This document shows, piece after piece, positions 62,344 to 64,000 of a DNA stretch of 64,000 nucleotides (position 1 is its first letter; the number at the start of each line of letters is the position of its first letter). The notes beneath the pieces were generated by a model. It did no database searches. It worked only from the letters and a program-made list of their open reading frames with translations, and was not told the origin of the DNA. Origin of the DNA: Sorex araneus (lineage: Eukaryota > Chordata > Mammalia > Eulipotyphla > Soricidae); assembly GCF_027595985.1 (NCBI RefSeq), contig NC_073303.1, positions 332,617,179 to 332,681,178 of the forward strand, in the 5' to 3' direction. Made by a program: the position numbers and the translations under genes.

Positions 62344-62639
62344 GATGGGGCTGGAGCAATAGCACAGTGGGTAGGGGAGTTTGCCTTGCACACGGCCGAC
62401 CCGGGTTCGATTCCCAGCATCCCATATGGTCCCCTGAGCACCACCAGGAGTGATTCCTGAGTGCAAAGCCAGGAGTAACCCCTGTGCATCGCTGGTTGTG
62501 ACCCACCCCCAAAAAAGTAGAAACTGCTCATGCAGACACTTCGTTTCAAGGATCACATTCATGCCAGAGGGAAAAACTGAAGGCTACTTTCAAAAAGAAA
62601 CATGTTTCCTGGAAAGCAATAAAATTTAAAAAAATTTTT
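62344..62639 (+). mobile_element. Chimeric retrocopy: Sor-A SINE plus mRNA-like 3' end
   Basis: A near-consensus SINE (62344-62516; intact TAGCACAGTGG and GGTTCGATTCC) is followed by about 100 unique bases ending GCAATAAAATTT and an A/T-rich run. The whole unit, not the SINE alone, is bracketed by TTTAAAAAGTGCTAT at 62329-62343 and 62640-62654. Confidence 0.7.
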
Positions 62640-62695
62640 TTTAAAAAGTGCTATTATTCTGCATTTGTACATGAAATGTATTTTATATAGATCTA

Positions 62696-62815
62696 ATTCA
62701 ATATGCCAAAAACAATAACAAGTCTCACAATGGAGACATTACTGGTATTCACTTGAACAAATTGATGAGCAATGGAATGGGACCACAGTGCTACAGTGCT
62801 ACAATGTACAACATA
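62696..62815 (+). repeat. Sor-B SINE, 3' half
   Basis: ATTCAATATGCCAAAAACAA, TCACAATGGAGACATTACTG, and ACAGTGCTACAGTGCTACAA end. 5'-truncated. Confidence 0.85.
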
Positions 62816-62886
62816 TCTGTTTATAGAGCTATATTAGGGATATTGTATTGTTTTGCTAGTACTAATTTCGCTGAGAATTTATACAA

Positions 62887-63055
62887 ACCAGGGCCAGAGA
62901 GGTGGCTTAAAGGGTTGGCATACAGGCTTCGTATGCAAGGGTCTGGGATTTCCCACCCACATGGTCCCCCAAGAACAATGAGGAGTAACCCCCGAATACA
63001 GACCAGGAGGATCAACCCCTAAGAACTATCAGGTATAGCCCAAACAGAAAAAAAG
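62887..63055 (+). repeat. Sor-A SINE, diverged
   Basis: CAGGGCCAGAGAGGTGGCTT head, CACATGGTCCCCCAAGAAC core, ATAGCCCAAACAG end. Confidence 0.75.
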
Positions 63056-63321
63056 TGAATTTATTAAGAAACATATGCTTTTAATTTTTTTGTGGGGGTG
63101 ACCTCCCAAGTAGTGTTCAGGTGGCCGAGACCCCTTCCATTCATAGTTCACCTATTAGGGTAGGAGGTTCAGGTGCCAGGTCCTGAGGAAGTGTAGCTCT
63201 GTTTGATATGTGGTAAAAATTTCTGGTAGAAATAGTTTTTTATTTTATCATTCCTTGCACAAAGCTTTTATTTAATCATGATTTTACTACTTCCTAAGTA
63301 CAGAATAGATTTTAAAATAGA
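63056..63321. other. Unassigned DNA
   Basis: No recognised feature. Confidence 0.5.
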
Positions 63322-63335
63322 AACACCACCTTTTA

Positions 63336-63540
63336 TTTATTTGTTTGTTTGTTTAATTTCTTTTTTTTTGCTTTTTGGGTCACACCTGGCAATGCACAGG
63401 TGTTACACCTGGCTCTGCACTCAGGAATTATTCCTGGCGGTGCTGGGGGAACATATGGGATACTGGGAATCAAACCCAGGTTGGCCACATGCAAGGCAAA
63501 TGCCCTAACCCCCCACCCGCTGTGCTATCACTCCAGCCCC
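63336..63540 (-). repeat. Young Sor-A SINE with 14-bp TSD
   Basis: T-rich/(GTTT)n tail complement, GGGTCACACCTGGCAATGCA, and head complement GTGCTATCACTCCAGCCCC. AACACCACCTTTTA at 63322-63335 and 63541-63554. Confidence 0.95.
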
Positions 63541-63554
63541 AACACCACCTTTTA

Positions 63555-64000
63555 AAGGGGGGGAAAAAAAGGACACCAAATCACATTCTTTTGTTTCAAG
63601 AATCTGCAAACATTCACTTTTACATTAGAAAAAAACCCTTCCCTTCCTGGAGCTGTCATAGCCTCTGGGGCTTTAGAAGACCCCTGCTAATTGACCCCAC
63701 CTTGACCTTAGTTCCAAAGCCCAACTCCATTTTGGCATGCTAGTGTAGAGAATGTATTTCTTTTAACAGAGGGGAGCCAGAATTCTGGGAATATTCTTAC
63801 AAAAAGCCTAGAGATGCATTTACCACATCCATAGCTCCCATAACTGGGAGGCTTCTACTAACATACCAAGTGATTTAGAGCAAACGGATTGTTGCTCTCA
63901 AGGGTTCTGAGGCTCCGGTCAGCTCAAAGCAGAGCCATAGAGAGGTGTGAAAGTGTTCTGTTTAAAATGATCTTCTTGCATCATTGTGGGGAAAGGAACT
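63555..64000. other. Unassigned DNA to window end
   Basis: No recognised repeat or exon. Confidence 0.5.

Overview
The window is mammalian, non-coding and dominated by interspersed repeats. I found no protein-coding exon, CpG-island promoter, CRISPR array, integrase or operon. More than 80 copies of an approximately 170-nt tRNA-derived, A-tailed SINE occur in both orientations. Young copies carry a box A of the form TAGCACAGCGG, a box B of the form GGTTCGATTCC, and an A-rich end after GTGTGACCC. I recognise this as the Sor-type SINE of shrews, so the likeliest source is a soricid such as Sorex. That identification rests on memory of the repeat, not on a database search.

Names used here are mine. 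Sor-A is the A-tailed SINE. Sor-B is a related, roughly 250-nt SINE with the same tRNA-like head, a different body (CAATGGAGACGTTACTGG) and a short-tandem end (ACAGTGCTACAGTGCT) instead of poly(A). Sor-E and Sor-D are longer or more diverged SINE-like families, and Sor-F is a head-only element. L1 3' ends finishing in TGATTCAATAAAA are the young shrew L1 class. 'L1-C' is an older L1-like 3' UTR present four times.

Layout: 0-2.7 kb is mostly unassigned AT-rich DNA with one old SINE. 2.7-5.4 kb holds two oppositely oriented L1 relics interrupted by SINEs, then an RPL37A processed pseudogene. 5.5-14 kb is dense SINE with MIR relics, two long purine/pyrimidine tracts and a possible reverse-strand retrocopy. 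14-24 kb holds an L1 ORF2 relic split by four SINEs, Sor-B copies and an L1-C copy. 24-34 kb has SINEs, microsatellites, a Tigger transposase relic, a 5'-truncated L1, an unusual GC-rich Sor-B relative and a U6 pseudogene. 34-44 kb holds a Sor-B with an inverted 5' segment, the longest L1-C copy (with a 384-bp tandem unit), several L1 ends and microsatellites. 44-54 kb holds Sor-A, Sor-B and L1 ends plus an L2 relic. 54-64 kb alternates young SINEs, old and young L1 pieces and a SINE-bearing chimeric retrocopy. The longest stretch without an assigned element is 58.4-59.5 kb.

Nothing here acts as a set of cooperating genes. The biology visible is retrotransposition: clear target-site duplications (TSDs), nested insertions, 5' truncation, one probable 5' inversion, tail-seeded microsatellites, and at least three kinds of retrocopied cellular RNA (RPL37A mRNA, U6 snRNA, and an unidentified mRNA end). 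Four CTCF-like motifs outside recognised repeats are the only plausible regulatory signals. Copy boundaries were judged by eye and may be off by 5-20 bases.
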